A stretch of 64,000 nt of DNA from an uncultured Hyphomicrobiales bacterium (GTDB lineage: Bacteria > Pseudomonadota > Alphaproteobacteria > Rhizobiales > Rhizobiaceae): assembly GCA_943908365.1 (NCBI GenBank), contig CALTTH010000006.1:1-64000 (forward strand), read 5' to 3'. A program made the position numbers and the translations under genes. Below are positions 41,211-48,754 of the stretch, one piece after another. Every line of letters begins with the position of its first letter. Position 1 is the first letter of the stretch. Under the pieces are notes generated by a model. That model was not told the origin of the DNA. It searched no databases and worked only from the letters and a program-made list of their open reading frames with translations.

Positions 41211-43667
41211 ATGGCATCAACTTACGCAAGCGATCTCGTTATCGATCTTTCAGGCCAGTGGCGGTTGGCATCGGCCGAGGGTGATCATGCAACCACAATG
41301 ATGATTCCGGGTGACGTCCATACGGCGCTACGCGAGGCGTCGATCATTCCCGATCCCTATTTCGGCCGCAACGAGAACGACGTGCAGTGGGTTGCGCATC
41401 GCGACTGGATTATCGAGCGCAGTTTTACGGTCGATGAGGTCGATGCCAACTGGTATCTCGATATCGACAATCTCGACACGGTGGCCGTGGTCTTCGTCAA
41501 TGATGTGCCGGTGCTTGCGGCCGACAATTGTTTTCGGCGCTACCGACCGGACGTGTCCTCGGCTCTTCAGCCGGGTGAAAACACCATCCGCATCCATTTC
41601 CATTCCAGCATCAAGGCAGGCGCGGACCGCCAGGCGGCTCAGCCCTTCTATGTACCGTATCACCCGGGCAACTCACCCATCCCCAACGGCAATCTCCTGC
41701 GTAAACCGCAGTGCCATTTCGGCTGGGACTGGAACATCGCGATCGCGCCGCTCGGTGTTTATGGAACCATCATGCTGCGCCGGCTTGAGACAGCGCGTAT
41801 CGAGCATGTCACGACCACGCAGCATCATCGGGATGGCGGTGTTGAACTGCATGTCGAGGTGACACTCTATGCAGCCCAGCCTGCCAGCCTGCCTGTGCAT
41901 CTGTCGCTCGGCGACGAACGGCTGCGCCTCGATTGTGGCGTCTCCGCCGGTGAAACTGTCATCCGCCACGTGTTCTTCGTCGAGAATCCCAAGCTCTGGT
42001 GGCCGGCTGGAAGTGGGGAGCAGGCGCTTTATACGCTGAGCGTCGAATTGCCAGACGAGACGATAACCCGTCAGATTGGCTTGCGCACAGTCGAGCTTCT
42101 GACAGATAAGGATGAGGCCGGAAGCCGTTTTGCGCTGCGCGTCAATGGCCGTGAAATCTTCTGCCGCGGTGCGAACTGGATCCCGTCGGACGCGCTGTTT
42201 TCGCTCTCAAGTGCAGAGAAGACTGAAGACCTGCTTCAGTCTGCTGTCGAAGCCAATATGAACATGATCCGCGTCTGGGGCGGTGGCTTCTATGAACCTG
42301 ACTGGTTCTATGACCTTTGCGATCGTCTCGGCCTGATGGTCTGGCAGGACTTCATGTTTGCCTGCAATCTCTATCCCTGCACCGAAGACTTCCTCGACAA
42401 TGTCGAGCTCGAGGTCGACTATCAGGTGAAGCGGCTGGCCTCGCATCCCTCGATTGCGCTCTGGTGCGGCGACAACGAACTCGTCGGCGCGCTGAACTGG
42501 TTTGAAGAATCGCGCAACAATCGCGACCGCTATCTCGTCGCCTATGATCGCCTCAACCGCACTATCGAGCGCGCGCTGAAAAAGGCTGCACCATCGTCCA
42601 TCTGGTGGCCGTCAAGCCCGGCCTCCGGTTATCTGGATTATGGCGACGCTTGGCACGCCGACGGTTCGGGCGACATGCATTACTGGTCCGTCTGGCACGA
42701 GAACAAATCCTTCGACGATTATCGGACGGTGCGTCCGCGGTTCTGCTCGGAGTTCGGTTTCCAATCCTATACCTCCATGCCGATTATCCGCACCTATGCG
42801 GACACCAAGGACATGAACATCGCGTCCCCTGTGATTGAGCTCCATCAGAAGAATGCGGGCGGCAATGAGCGCATTGCCGGAACGATGTTCCGCTATTTCC
42901 GCTTTCCGAAGGACTTCGAGAACTTCGTCTATGTCAGCCAGGTGCAACAGGCGCTCGCCATCAAGACAGCCGTCGAATATTGGCGTTCGCTCAAACCCCA
43001 TTGCATGGGCACACTCTATTGGCAGCTCAACGACACATGGCCCGTCGCCTCATGGTCGAGTCTCGACTATGGCGGTAGCTGGAAAGCCCTGCATTATGCG
43101 GCAAGGCGCTTCTTCCAGCCGGTTGCCGTGTCAGCCGTGCCGTCTGAAGACGGCAAATCGGTTCGCTTCTCCATGGTCAACGATACGTTGGATGACGTCG
43201 AAATCGACATGAACATCTTCGCGCTGGCGCTCGATGGCGTTCGGATTCCGCTGAAATCCGCCAGCGGCACCTGCGGACCGGATGCCGCATCGCTCTTGAC
43301 CGAGATCGAGCTGGATCAAGTTCCAGCCGGCGCGCTGCTCTCCTGGAATTTCATCGCCTCCAACGGCATGTTGGGCGAGGGGCATCACGTGCGTGAAACC
43401 TACAAGGCGCTCGATCTGCGGCCCTCGGATCTCAGCCATCAGGTAACGGCGTTGGACAATGGGGACTTCGAGGTGGAGGTTCAGGCGCGAGGCCTTGCGC
43501 TCTTCGTCATGGTGGAAGCCGATATCGCTGGGCGCTATTCTGACAACTACTTCGATCTGGCTGCGGGAGAAAGCCGTCGCATCGTCTTCTCGCCAAGCGA
43601 CAAATCGAGGACGGACAAGCCGTCATTTAAGCTCTTCGATCTTTACATGTCGCAGTCGCAAGCTTGA
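41211..43667 (+). CDS. glycoside hydrolase family 2 beta-mannosidase
   Basis: An 818-residue exo-acting enzyme that removes beta-linked mannose from mannosides or mannooligosaccharides. The N-terminal jelly-roll and immunoglobulin-like domains (about 1-280) include VQWVAHRDWIIERSF and the GH2 segment HFGWDWNIAIAPLGVYG. The TIM barrel carries the acid/base Glu423 in WCGDNE and the nucleophile Glu514 in FCSEFGFQSY. Conserved WGGGFYEPDWFYDLCDRLG lies near residue 360. No signal peptide, so it is cytoplasmic. The ATG at 41211 is residue 17 of the open frame. It is chosen because the family begins near here, though the ribosome site is weak. It is followed 86 bases later by an aldo-keto reductase on the same strand. 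Sugar import genes are not in view. Confidence 0.92.
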   Translation: MASTYASDLVIDLSGQWRLASAEGDHATTMMIPGDVHTALREASIIPDPYFGRNENDVQWVAHRDWIIERSFTVDEVDANWYLDIDNLDTVAVVFVNDVPVLAADNCFRRYRPDVSSALQPGENTIRIHFHSSIKAGADRQAAQPFYVPYHPGNSPIPNGNLLRKPQCHFGWDWNIAIAPLGVYGTIMLRRLETARIEHVTTTQHHRDGGVELHVEVTLYAAQPASLPVHLSLGDERLRLDCGVSAGETVIRHVFFVENPKLWWPAGSGEQALYTLSVELPDETITRQIGLRTVELLTDKDEAGSRFALRVNGREIFCRGANWIPSDALFSLSSAEKTEDLLQSAVEANMNMIRVWGGGFYEPDWFYDLCDRLGLMVWQDFMFACNLYPCTEDFLDNVELEVDYQVKRLASHPSIALWCGDNELVGALNWFEESRNNRDRYLVAYDRLNRTIERALKKAAPSSIWWPSSPASGYLDYGDAWHADGSGDMHYWSVWHENKSFDDYRTVRPRFCSEFGFQSYTSMPIIRTYADTKDMNIASPVIELHQKNAGGNERIAGTMFRYFRFPKDFENFVYVSQVQQALAIKTAVEYWRSLKPHCMGTLYWQLNDTWPVASWSSLDYGGSWKALHYAARRFFQPVAVSAVPSEDGKSVRFSMVNDTLDDVEIDMNIFALALDGVRIPLKSASGTCGPDAASLLTEIELDQVPAGALLSWNFIASNGMLGEGHHVRETYKALDLRPSDLSHQVTALDNGDFEVEVQARGLALFVMVEADIAGRYSDNYFDLAAGESRRIVFSPSDKSRTDKPSFKLFDLYMSQSQA

Positions 43668-43753
43668 AAGCCGACTATGATCTTCTAATCTAACTGCACC
43701 ACGATCCGCCCCCTTCGCGGCGGATCAGCAATTCCATACAAGGGAGGAAAACC

Positions 43754-44788
43754 ATGGCCTGGCAACCGGCTGAAAACCGCTACGCATCCATGAAGTACAA
43801 TCATTGCGGCCGCACCGGCCTCAAGCTTCCGGCCATATCACTTGGTCTCTGGCACAATTTCGGCAACGATTTTTCCCACAAGACGAAGCAGGAGATTTGC
43901 CGCAAAGCCTTCGATCTCGGCATCACCCATTTCGATCTTGCGAATAATTACGGTCCGCCTCCAGGCAGCGCCGAGAGCGCCTTCGGCGAAATCCTCAAAA
44001 CCGATTTTGCCGGTTATCGCGATGAGCTGATCATCTCCTCCAAGGCGGGCTACAATATGTGGCCGGGTCCTTATGGCGAATGGGGTAGCCGCAAATATCT
44101 GATCTCGTCGTGCGACCAGAGCCTGAAGCGTATGGGTCTCGACTATGTCGATATCTTCTATTCCCACCGTTTCGATCCGGACACGCCGCTGGAAGAGACC
44201 TGCGGCGCGCTCGATCACATCGTGCGGTCGGGCCGGGCGCTCTATGTCGGCATCTCGTCATATAATTCGCAGCGCACGCGTGAGGCTGCGGCAATCCTGA
44301 AAGATCTCGGCACCCCGTGCATCATCCATCAGCCGAGCTATTCGATGATCAACCGGTGGATCGAGGAGGACGGCCTTGTCGATACGCTGGAAAAACTCGG
44401 CATCGGCTCCATCGTCTTTTCTCCGCTGGCCCAAGGCATGCTGACGACGAAGTATCTGAACGGCGTGCCGGATGCGAGCCGCGCCAGCCAGAACAAGTCG
44501 CTCAACCCCGCCTTCCTCAATGATCGCAATATCGAGAATATACGCGGGCTGAATGCCATCGCCGAACGGCGTGGACAGACGCTGGCGCAGATGGCGATTG
44601 CCTGGGTGCTACGCGGCGGTCACATCGCATCTGCACTGATCGGCGCAAGCCGGCCAGAACAGGTTGAAGATTGCGTGAAGGCTCTTGAGAAGCCGGACTT
44701 CACCGCGGACGAACTGGCCGAAATCGATCGCTATGCACGCGATGCAGACATCAACCTCTGGGCCAAATCCGCCGAACTGAAAAAGTAA
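43754..44788 (+). CDS. mgrA: aldo-keto reductase (YghZ/MgrA, L-glyceraldehyde 3-phosphate reductase type)
   Basis: A 344-residue cytoplasmic NADPH-dependent reductase of the AKR14 group, which reduces L-glyceraldehyde 3-phosphate and other small aldehydes. The catalytic tetrad is visible: Asp61 in HFDLANNYG, Tyr66, Lys97 in ISSKAGYN and His138 in FYSHRFDPDTPL. Features of this group are the start RYASMKYNHCGRTGLKLPAISLG and the PSYSMINRWIEEDGLV segment. GGAGG precedes the ATG. It follows the beta-mannosidase, so it may act on a carbonyl product of the same sugar route, which is inferred from adjacency only. Confidence 0.88.
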   Translation: MAWQPAENRYASMKYNHCGRTGLKLPAISLGLWHNFGNDFSHKTKQEICRKAFDLGITHFDLANNYGPPPGSAESAFGEILKTDFAGYRDELIISSKAGYNMWPGPYGEWGSRKYLISSCDQSLKRMGLDYVDIFYSHRFDPDTPLEETCGALDHIVRSGRALYVGISSYNSQRTREAAAILKDLGTPCIIHQPSYSMINRWIEEDGLVDTLEKLGIGSIVFSPLAQGMLTTKYLNGVPDASRASQNKSLNPAFLNDRNIENIRGLNAIAERRGQTLAQMAIAWVLRGGHIASALIGASRPEQVEDCVKALEKPDFTADELAEIDRYARDADINLWAKSAELKK

Positions 44789-44798
44789 GGCGAGCGCA

Positions 44799-44824
44799 CC
44801 GCTCGGGCATTTTAGCCCGAGCGG
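44799..44824 (+). terminator. strong hairpin after the aldo-keto reductase
   Basis: CCGCTCGGGC-ATTTTA-GCCCGAGCGG is a perfect 10-bp stem with a 6-base loop, starting 11 bases past the stop. There is no T-run after it, so it may be a stabilising 3' hairpin or a Rho-assisted end. Confidence 0.65.
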
Positions 44825-44979
44825 GCAACCGTCGAGTCGCTCGTTACATTAGAGATGGTGAACTTTAATTTCCTCCTCTAAACCATAGTCAACATTACGA
44901 TATTGTAATTTCTTGCTTCAGTTTCCGTTCATCCTCGGTGCGGTAGGGTCACTCCATCAGAACAGCAAAGGAAACACCC

Positions 44980-45309
44980 ATGAAAAAGCTCGTCACCGTT
45001 TTTCTGGCTGCGACAATTCTCGCAGCACCGATGGCTCAGGCGCAGGGTCGCCATGACCATGGGCATGACCGCCGTGGGGTTCACGAACGGACTGTCACGA
45101 CCAAGAAGGTGATCATCAAGAAGCACCGCTGGGACCGCGGTCAGCGTTTGACGCCCGCTCAGCGACGTCACTTCGTCGACCGTCGTGAATATCGCCGCTA
45201 TCATCTGAGAGAACCGCGCCGCAATGAGCGCTGGGTGCGCGTCGACAACCAGTTCCTGTTGATCGATGCCGTCAGTGGCCTGATCATTGGCCTGGCCGCA
45301 GCGCGATAG
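44980..45309 (+). CDS. RcnB-like periplasmic protein
   Basis: A 109-residue exported protein of the RcnB type. RcnB in E. coli is a periplasmic protein needed for nickel and cobalt homeostasis. The signal peptide is residues 1-21 (AQA-QG). The mature N-terminus is His/Arg-rich (GRHDHGHDRRGVHE). The body shows the RcnB pattern RWDRGQRL, EYRRYHLREP and ERWVRVDNQFLLIDAVSGLIIG. The ATG is preceded by AAAGGAAACACCC. It is convergent with a COG0523 GTPase in a zinc-related block, so a metal role fits the surroundings, but the ligand is unknown. Its own terminator follows. Confidence 0.8.
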   Translation: MKKLVTVFLAATILAAPMAQAQGRHDHGHDRRGVHERTVTTKKVIIKKHRWDRGQRLTPAQRRHFVDRREYRRYHLREPRRNERWVRVDNQFLLIDAVSGLIIGLAAAR

Positions 45310-45321
45310 CAGTGAACAGGT

Positions 45322-45350
45322 AGGCGGGCGCATCGAGCGCCCGCTTTCTC
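45322..45350 (+). terminator. Rho-independent terminator of the RcnB-like gene
   Basis: GCGGGCGC-ATCGA-GCGCCCGC followed by TTTCTCTT. It lies 13 bases past the stop and nine bases before the end of the convergent GTPase gene. Confidence 0.85.
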
Positions 45351-45358
45351 TTGGAGGG

Positions 45359-46564
45359 TCAGGCTGCCTGTCTGTTCCAATCGGGGAATGGATCGTTCAG
45401 CGTCTGCCAGGCATCCGGCGTAAAGCTTTTCGCGTCGATGAGGCAGGCATCGAGTTCATGGCGAAGTGCTGCCTCACTCATGGGGTCTGCGCCGATGAAG
45501 ACGATCTCTTGTCGCCTGTCTCCCCAGATAGTGTCCATGTAAGGTGCCAGCATCTTCTCGAAGCTCGGATCATCCGGCCAACGTGTTTTTGGTACGGAGG
45601 ACCACCAGAGCCCCATCTTGCCGGTTTTCACCAAGGCGCCCGCCTGGCTGATTTCGCCTACATGGTTAGGCCGCGTGGCCAGCCAGAAGAAGCCCTTGGC
45701 GCGGATGACACCCGGCCAGTCGCGATTGATGAAGGCATGGAAGCGAGCGGGGTCGAAGGGCCGCTTTGCCCGGTAGACGAAGGAGCGGATGCCGTATTCT
45801 TCCGTTTCCGGTATGTGACCCTTGAAGCCGTGCAACTCCTTGAACCAGAGCGGATGCGTTTCGGCCTTGGCAAAATCGAAAAGGCCAGTACCGAGTATCG
45901 CCGCTGAATCGACTTGTCCGAAATCGACCTCGACAAAACGAGCGTCGGGATTGAGACCGACGACGATCTTGCGGGCAGCATCAAGCTCTGCAGGGCTGGC
46001 GGCCGAGACCTTGTTCAGCACCACAACATTGGCGAACTCAATTTGTTCGACCAGAAGATCGACGAGCGTGCGATTGTCAGCTTCACCCGCCGTTTCGCCG
46101 CGATCCGCCAGAAAATCCGCCGAGCCGTAGTCCTTCAGCAGATTGGCGCAATCGACCACGGTCACCATGGTGTCAAGCTGGGCGACATCCGACAGGCTGT
46201 CACCCTTGTCGTCGCGGAAGTCGAATGTGGCCGCAACCGGCAGCGGTTCGGCGATGCCTGTGGACTCGATCAGCAGGTAATCGAAACGATCCTGCTCAGC
46301 CAATTGCCTTACCTCGTTCAAAAGGTCGTCTCTCAGCGTGCAACAGATGCAGCCATTGGTCATCTCGACCAACTGCTCCTGCGTACGCGACAGGTTCGCT
46401 CCGCCATCGCGAATGAGAGCCGCATCGATGTTGACCTCGCTCATGTCGTTGACGATCACCGCGACCCGCAGTCCCTCGCGATTACTGAGAATGTGATTGA
46501 GAAGGGTGGTTTTGCCGGCTCCGAGAAAACCGGAAAGAACCGTGACTGGCAGCTTCTTTTTCAT
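45359..46564 (-). CDS. COG0523 (CobW/ZigA-like) metallochaperone GTPase
   Basis: A 401-residue cytoplasmic P-loop GTPase of the COG0523 group, likely a zinc metallochaperone or zinc-sparing factor. Walker A GFLGAGKTTL is at residues 12-21. The metal-binding CxCC motif (GCICC) is at 71-75. Walker B-like ESTGIAEPLPVA lies near 100. The guanine motif reads NKVS rather than the usual NKxD, a feature to check. The C-terminal domain has FAKAETHPLWFKELHGF and ends DPFPDW. A Zur-box-like palindrome lies just upstream and znuA is the next gene up on the same strand, so it is probably induced by zinc starvation. Confidence 0.9.
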   Translation of the reverse strand: MKKKLPVTVLSGFLGAGKTTLLNHILSNREGLRVAVIVNDMSEVNIDAALIRDGGANLSRTQEQLVEMTNGCICCTLRDDLLNEVRQLAEQDRFDYLLIESTGIAEPLPVAATFDFRDDKGDSLSDVAQLDTMVTVVDCANLLKDYGSADFLADRGETAGEADNRTLVDLLVEQIEFANVVVLNKVSAASPAELDAARKIVVGLNPDARFVEVDFGQVDSAAILGTGLFDFAKAETHPLWFKELHGFKGHIPETEEYGIRSFVYRAKRPFDPARFHAFINRDWPGVIRAKGFFWLATRPNHVGEISQAGALVKTGKMGLWWSSVPKTRWPDDPSFEKMLAPYMDTIWGDRRQEIVFIGADPMSEAALRHELDACLIDAKSFTPDAWQTLNDPFPDWNRQAA

Positions 46565-46573
46565 GGAATACCT

Positions 46574-46592
46574 CGTTTGTTATAACATTACA
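46574..46592 (-). promoter_or_regulatory. Zur-box-like palindrome upstream of the COG0523 GTPase
   Basis: TGTTATAACA is a perfect 10-base palindrome, and its right side continues TTAC as in the alphaproteobacterial Zur consensus around TGTTATAACATTACA. It lies 13 bases before the GTPase ATG, overlapping the likely promoter, a good place for repression by zinc-loaded Zur. Confidence 0.65.
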
Positions 46593-46607
46593 TTCATAGT
46601 CCGAAAG

Positions 46608-46629
46608 AAGGGCGGTCCGTGCCGCCCTT
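46608..46629 (-). terminator. hairpin terminator of znuA
   Basis: On the minus strand AAGGGCGG, six bases, CCGCCCTT, then CTTTC. It lies 16 bases past the znuA stop and just before the Zur-type palindrome of the next gene, so the two minus-strand genes are separate units. Confidence 0.65.
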
Positions 46630-46644
46630 TGCCCTTGCGTCAGA

Positions 46645-47706
46645 TCAGGACAGGCAGTTCTTCAGCGAACTGGCGATGCCGCGCATCAGCTTAAAATAGA
46701 GATCGGGCCCCGCTTCCAACGTGCCGGCCTCCGGGTCCAGCGTACCGGATTTGGCGTTGGTGCCTTCGATCACGACGTTGACCAGCTTCGGCTCGAACTG
46801 CGGTTCGGCAAATACGCAGGTCGCGTTGAGTTCCTTGACCTTGGCCTGGATCTGTTTGATGCGGTCGGCACCCGGCATATTTTCGGGGCTGACGGTGATG
46901 GAGCCTGCCGTCTTCACACCGTAACGGTGTTCGAAATACTGGTATGCATCATGGAAAACGATGAAGGGCTTGTCCTTGATCGGCGCGACGGTTGTCGCAA
47001 GTTCCTTGTCGAGTGCGTCGAGATTATCGACCAGCTTCTTGGTGTTTTCCTGATAGGTCTTGGCATTGGCCGGATCGGCGGTCATCAGCGTCTTTTCGAT
47101 TTCCGTCGCCATCGCCCTTGCGTTGGCAGGATCCAGCCAAAGATGCATGTCGTATTCGCCGTGGTCGTGTTCGTCCTCATGGGCATGGGCGTGCTCACCC
47201 TCATGCGCGTGGTCGTGACCCTTTTCGCCCTCATGCGCATGATCATGACCCTCATGATCGTGCTTATCGTCGCCCTCGTGGGCATGGTCGTGGCCTTTCC
47301 CCTCCGCATGATCATGACCTTCATGGTCGCCATGGTCGTGGGCTTCGAAGGGGCCGCCTTCGCGGAAACTCAGCTTTTCGATGCCGGGTGCATCATCCAG
47401 TTCGACGACTGTCGCCTTTCCGGCCAGCGATTCCAGCGGCTTTTCGAGAAACTTCTCCAGTCCGTCACCGACCCAAAACACAACGTCTGCATTTTCGAGC
47501 GCCCTGGCATTGGACGGCTTGAGGGTATAGGTGTGCGGTGATGCACCGCCATCGACGATCACTTGCGGCACTGCAACGCCTTCCATGATGGATGCCACCA
47601 GCGAGTGGATCGGCTTGATCGACACAACGACATTCGGCGCGGCCATGGCATTGGAAGCCCCGATCATGGCAGCAGAAGCGAGGAGGAGGGCGGCGAGTGA
47701 CTTCAT
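46645..47706 (-). CDS. znuA: zinc ABC transporter periplasmic binding protein ZnuA
   Basis: A 353-residue periplasmic zinc-binding subunit of the ZnuABC importer. The signal peptide is residues 1-22 (AMA-AP). The zinc ligands expected by homology to other ZnuA proteins are His58 (GASPHTY), His188 (DMHLWLDP) and His252 (FHDAYQYFEHRYG). Between the first two lies a flexible loop (residues about 121-182) with roughly 21 His and many Asp/Glu arranged as near-repeats of HDHAHEG, longer than in many homologues. Such loops collect zinc in the periplasm. It is divergent from znuC, 103 bases apart, over two Zur-like boxes. Repressed by Zur is the expected mode. Confidence 0.96.
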   Translation of the reverse strand: MKSLAALLLASAAMIGASNAMAAPNVVVSIKPIHSLVASIMEGVAVPQVIVDGGASPHTYTLKPSNARALENADVVFWVGDGLEKFLEKPLESLAGKATVVELDDAPGIEKLSFREGGPFEAHDHGDHEGHDHAEGKGHDHAHEGDDKHDHEGHDHAHEGEKGHDHAHEGEHAHAHEDEHDHGEYDMHLWLDPANARAMATEIEKTLMTADPANAKTYQENTKKLVDNLDALDKELATTVAPIKDKPFIVFHDAYQYFEHRYGVKTAGSITVSPENMPGADRIKQIQAKVKELNATCVFAEPQFEPKLVNVVIEGTNAKSGTLDPEAGTLEAGPDLYFKLMRGIASSLKNCLS

Positions 47707-47731
47707 AGGGTATGCTCCACTTGTATCGAAG

Positions 47732-47746
47732 TGTAACGTTATTACA
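47732..47746. promoter_or_regulatory. Zur-box-like dyad between znuA and znuC
   Basis: TGTAA-CGTTA-TTACA has perfect five-base arms. It lies 25 bases upstream of znuA and 63 upstream of znuC. Similar to the palindrome before the COG0523 gene, it is a good candidate for binding by the Zur encoded downstream. Confidence 0.6.
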
Positions 47747-47754
47747 TAAGTTGC

Positions 47755-47770
47755 GTAACGCTATAACGTA
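47755..47770. promoter_or_regulatory. second, weaker Zur-like site upstream of znuC
   Basis: GTAACGCTATAACGTA resembles the Zur core (GTAA-n-TATAAC) with less symmetry. It lies 39 bases before the znuC start. Two sites in one divergent promoter would allow coordinated repression of znuA and znuCB-zur. Confidence 0.4.
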
Positions 47771-47809
47771 TGGCATAGCCATGTGCAACAGCCGCAATCG
47801 GAAATTCCC

Positions 47810-48754
47810 ATGCTTCATTCTCCGGCCAAAAACGACGGAAATCTCGTCTCCCTGTCCAGTGCAGGTGTGAGACGCAGCGGGCGTTGGCTGGTGCGCGGCG
47901 TCGATTTTTCCGTCCGTCGCGGCGAGATCGTGACGCTGATTGGACCGAACGGATCTGGCAAGTCCACGAGTGCCAAGATGGCGATCGGCGTGATGAAGCC
48001 GGATGAAGGAAAGGTCGCGCGTTTGGCCGGCCTGAAGGTTGGCTACGTGCCGCAAAAGCTTTCCGTCGACTGGACGATGCCTTTGACCGTCTGGCGGCTG
48101 ATGACGCTGACCGGAGCCTTGCCGCCAAGGGAGATCGACGCGGCGTTGAATGCCACCGGCATCGCGCATCTCGCCAAGGCCGAGGTGCAGCATCTGTCGG
48201 GTGGAGAGTTCCAGCGTGCGCTTCTGGCGCGTGCGATTGCCCGCAAGCCCGATCTGCTCGTTCTGGATGAGCCGGTGCAGGGTGTGGATTTTTCCGGCGA
48301 GATTGCGCTTTATGATCTTATCAAGACCATCCGCAATTCGACGGGCTGCGGCATTCTCCTGATCTCCCATGATCTGCACGTGGTTATGGCGGAGACCGAT
48401 ACTGTGATTTGCCTGAATGGCCATGTCTGCTGCCGCGGCACGCCGCAGGCCGTGAGCCAGAGCCCGGAATATATGCGCCTCTTCGGCGGTGCGGCTGCCA
48501 AGGGACTGGCAGTCTATAGCCACCACCATGATCATACCCATCTGCCGGATGGACGCGTAATGCATTCCGACGGCTCGGTGACCGACCATTGCCATCCCGA
48601 TGATGGGCACCATCATGAGCATAATTACGCCGATGATCATGTCCACGCACATAATCATTCCCATGATGAACAAGAAGATGCCTGTGGCTGCGGCCATCGC
48701 CATGATCATCGCTCTGATGAAACGACCCATGCGCCCGGAGTAAAGCATGTTTGA
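47810..48754 (+). CDS. znuC: zinc ABC transporter ATPase ZnuC with His-rich C-terminal tail
   Basis: A 314-residue cytoplasmic ATPase that powers zinc import with ZnuB. Walker A GPNGSGKS is at 45-52, the Q-loop at PQK 81-83, the ABC signature LSGGEFQRA from 129, Walker B LLVLDEP from 149 and the switch His at 187 (ISHDLH). After the ATPase fold ends near residue 235, a tail (238-313) has about 22 His plus three Cys (DACGCG, HCHP), unusual in length for an ATPase of this kind. It could act as a cytoplasmic zinc sink or sensor. The ATG at 47810 is chosen; a GTG nine codons earlier is possible. It overlaps znuB by eight bases. Confidence 0.94.
   Translation: MLHSPAKNDGNLVSLSSAGVRRSGRWLVRGVDFSVRRGEIVTLIGPNGSGKSTSAKMAIGVMKPDEGKVARLAGLKVGYVPQKLSVDWTMPLTVWRLMTLTGALPPREIDAALNATGIAHLAKAEVQHLSGGEFQRALLARAIARKPDLLVLDEPVQGVDFSGEIALYDLIKTIRNSTGCGILLISHDLHVVMAETDTVICLNGHVCCRGTPQAVSQSPEYMRLFGGAAAKGLAVYSHHHDHTHLPDGRVMHSDGSVTDHCHPDDGHHHEHNYADDHVHAHNHSHDEQEDACGCGHRHDHRSDETTHAPGVKHV

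Noticed and set aside
44860..44885. CCTCCTC motif in an intergenic stretch, considered as an anti-Shine-Dalgarno small RNA
   Set aside because: A single copy without a hairpin, promoter or terminator pattern is not enough.
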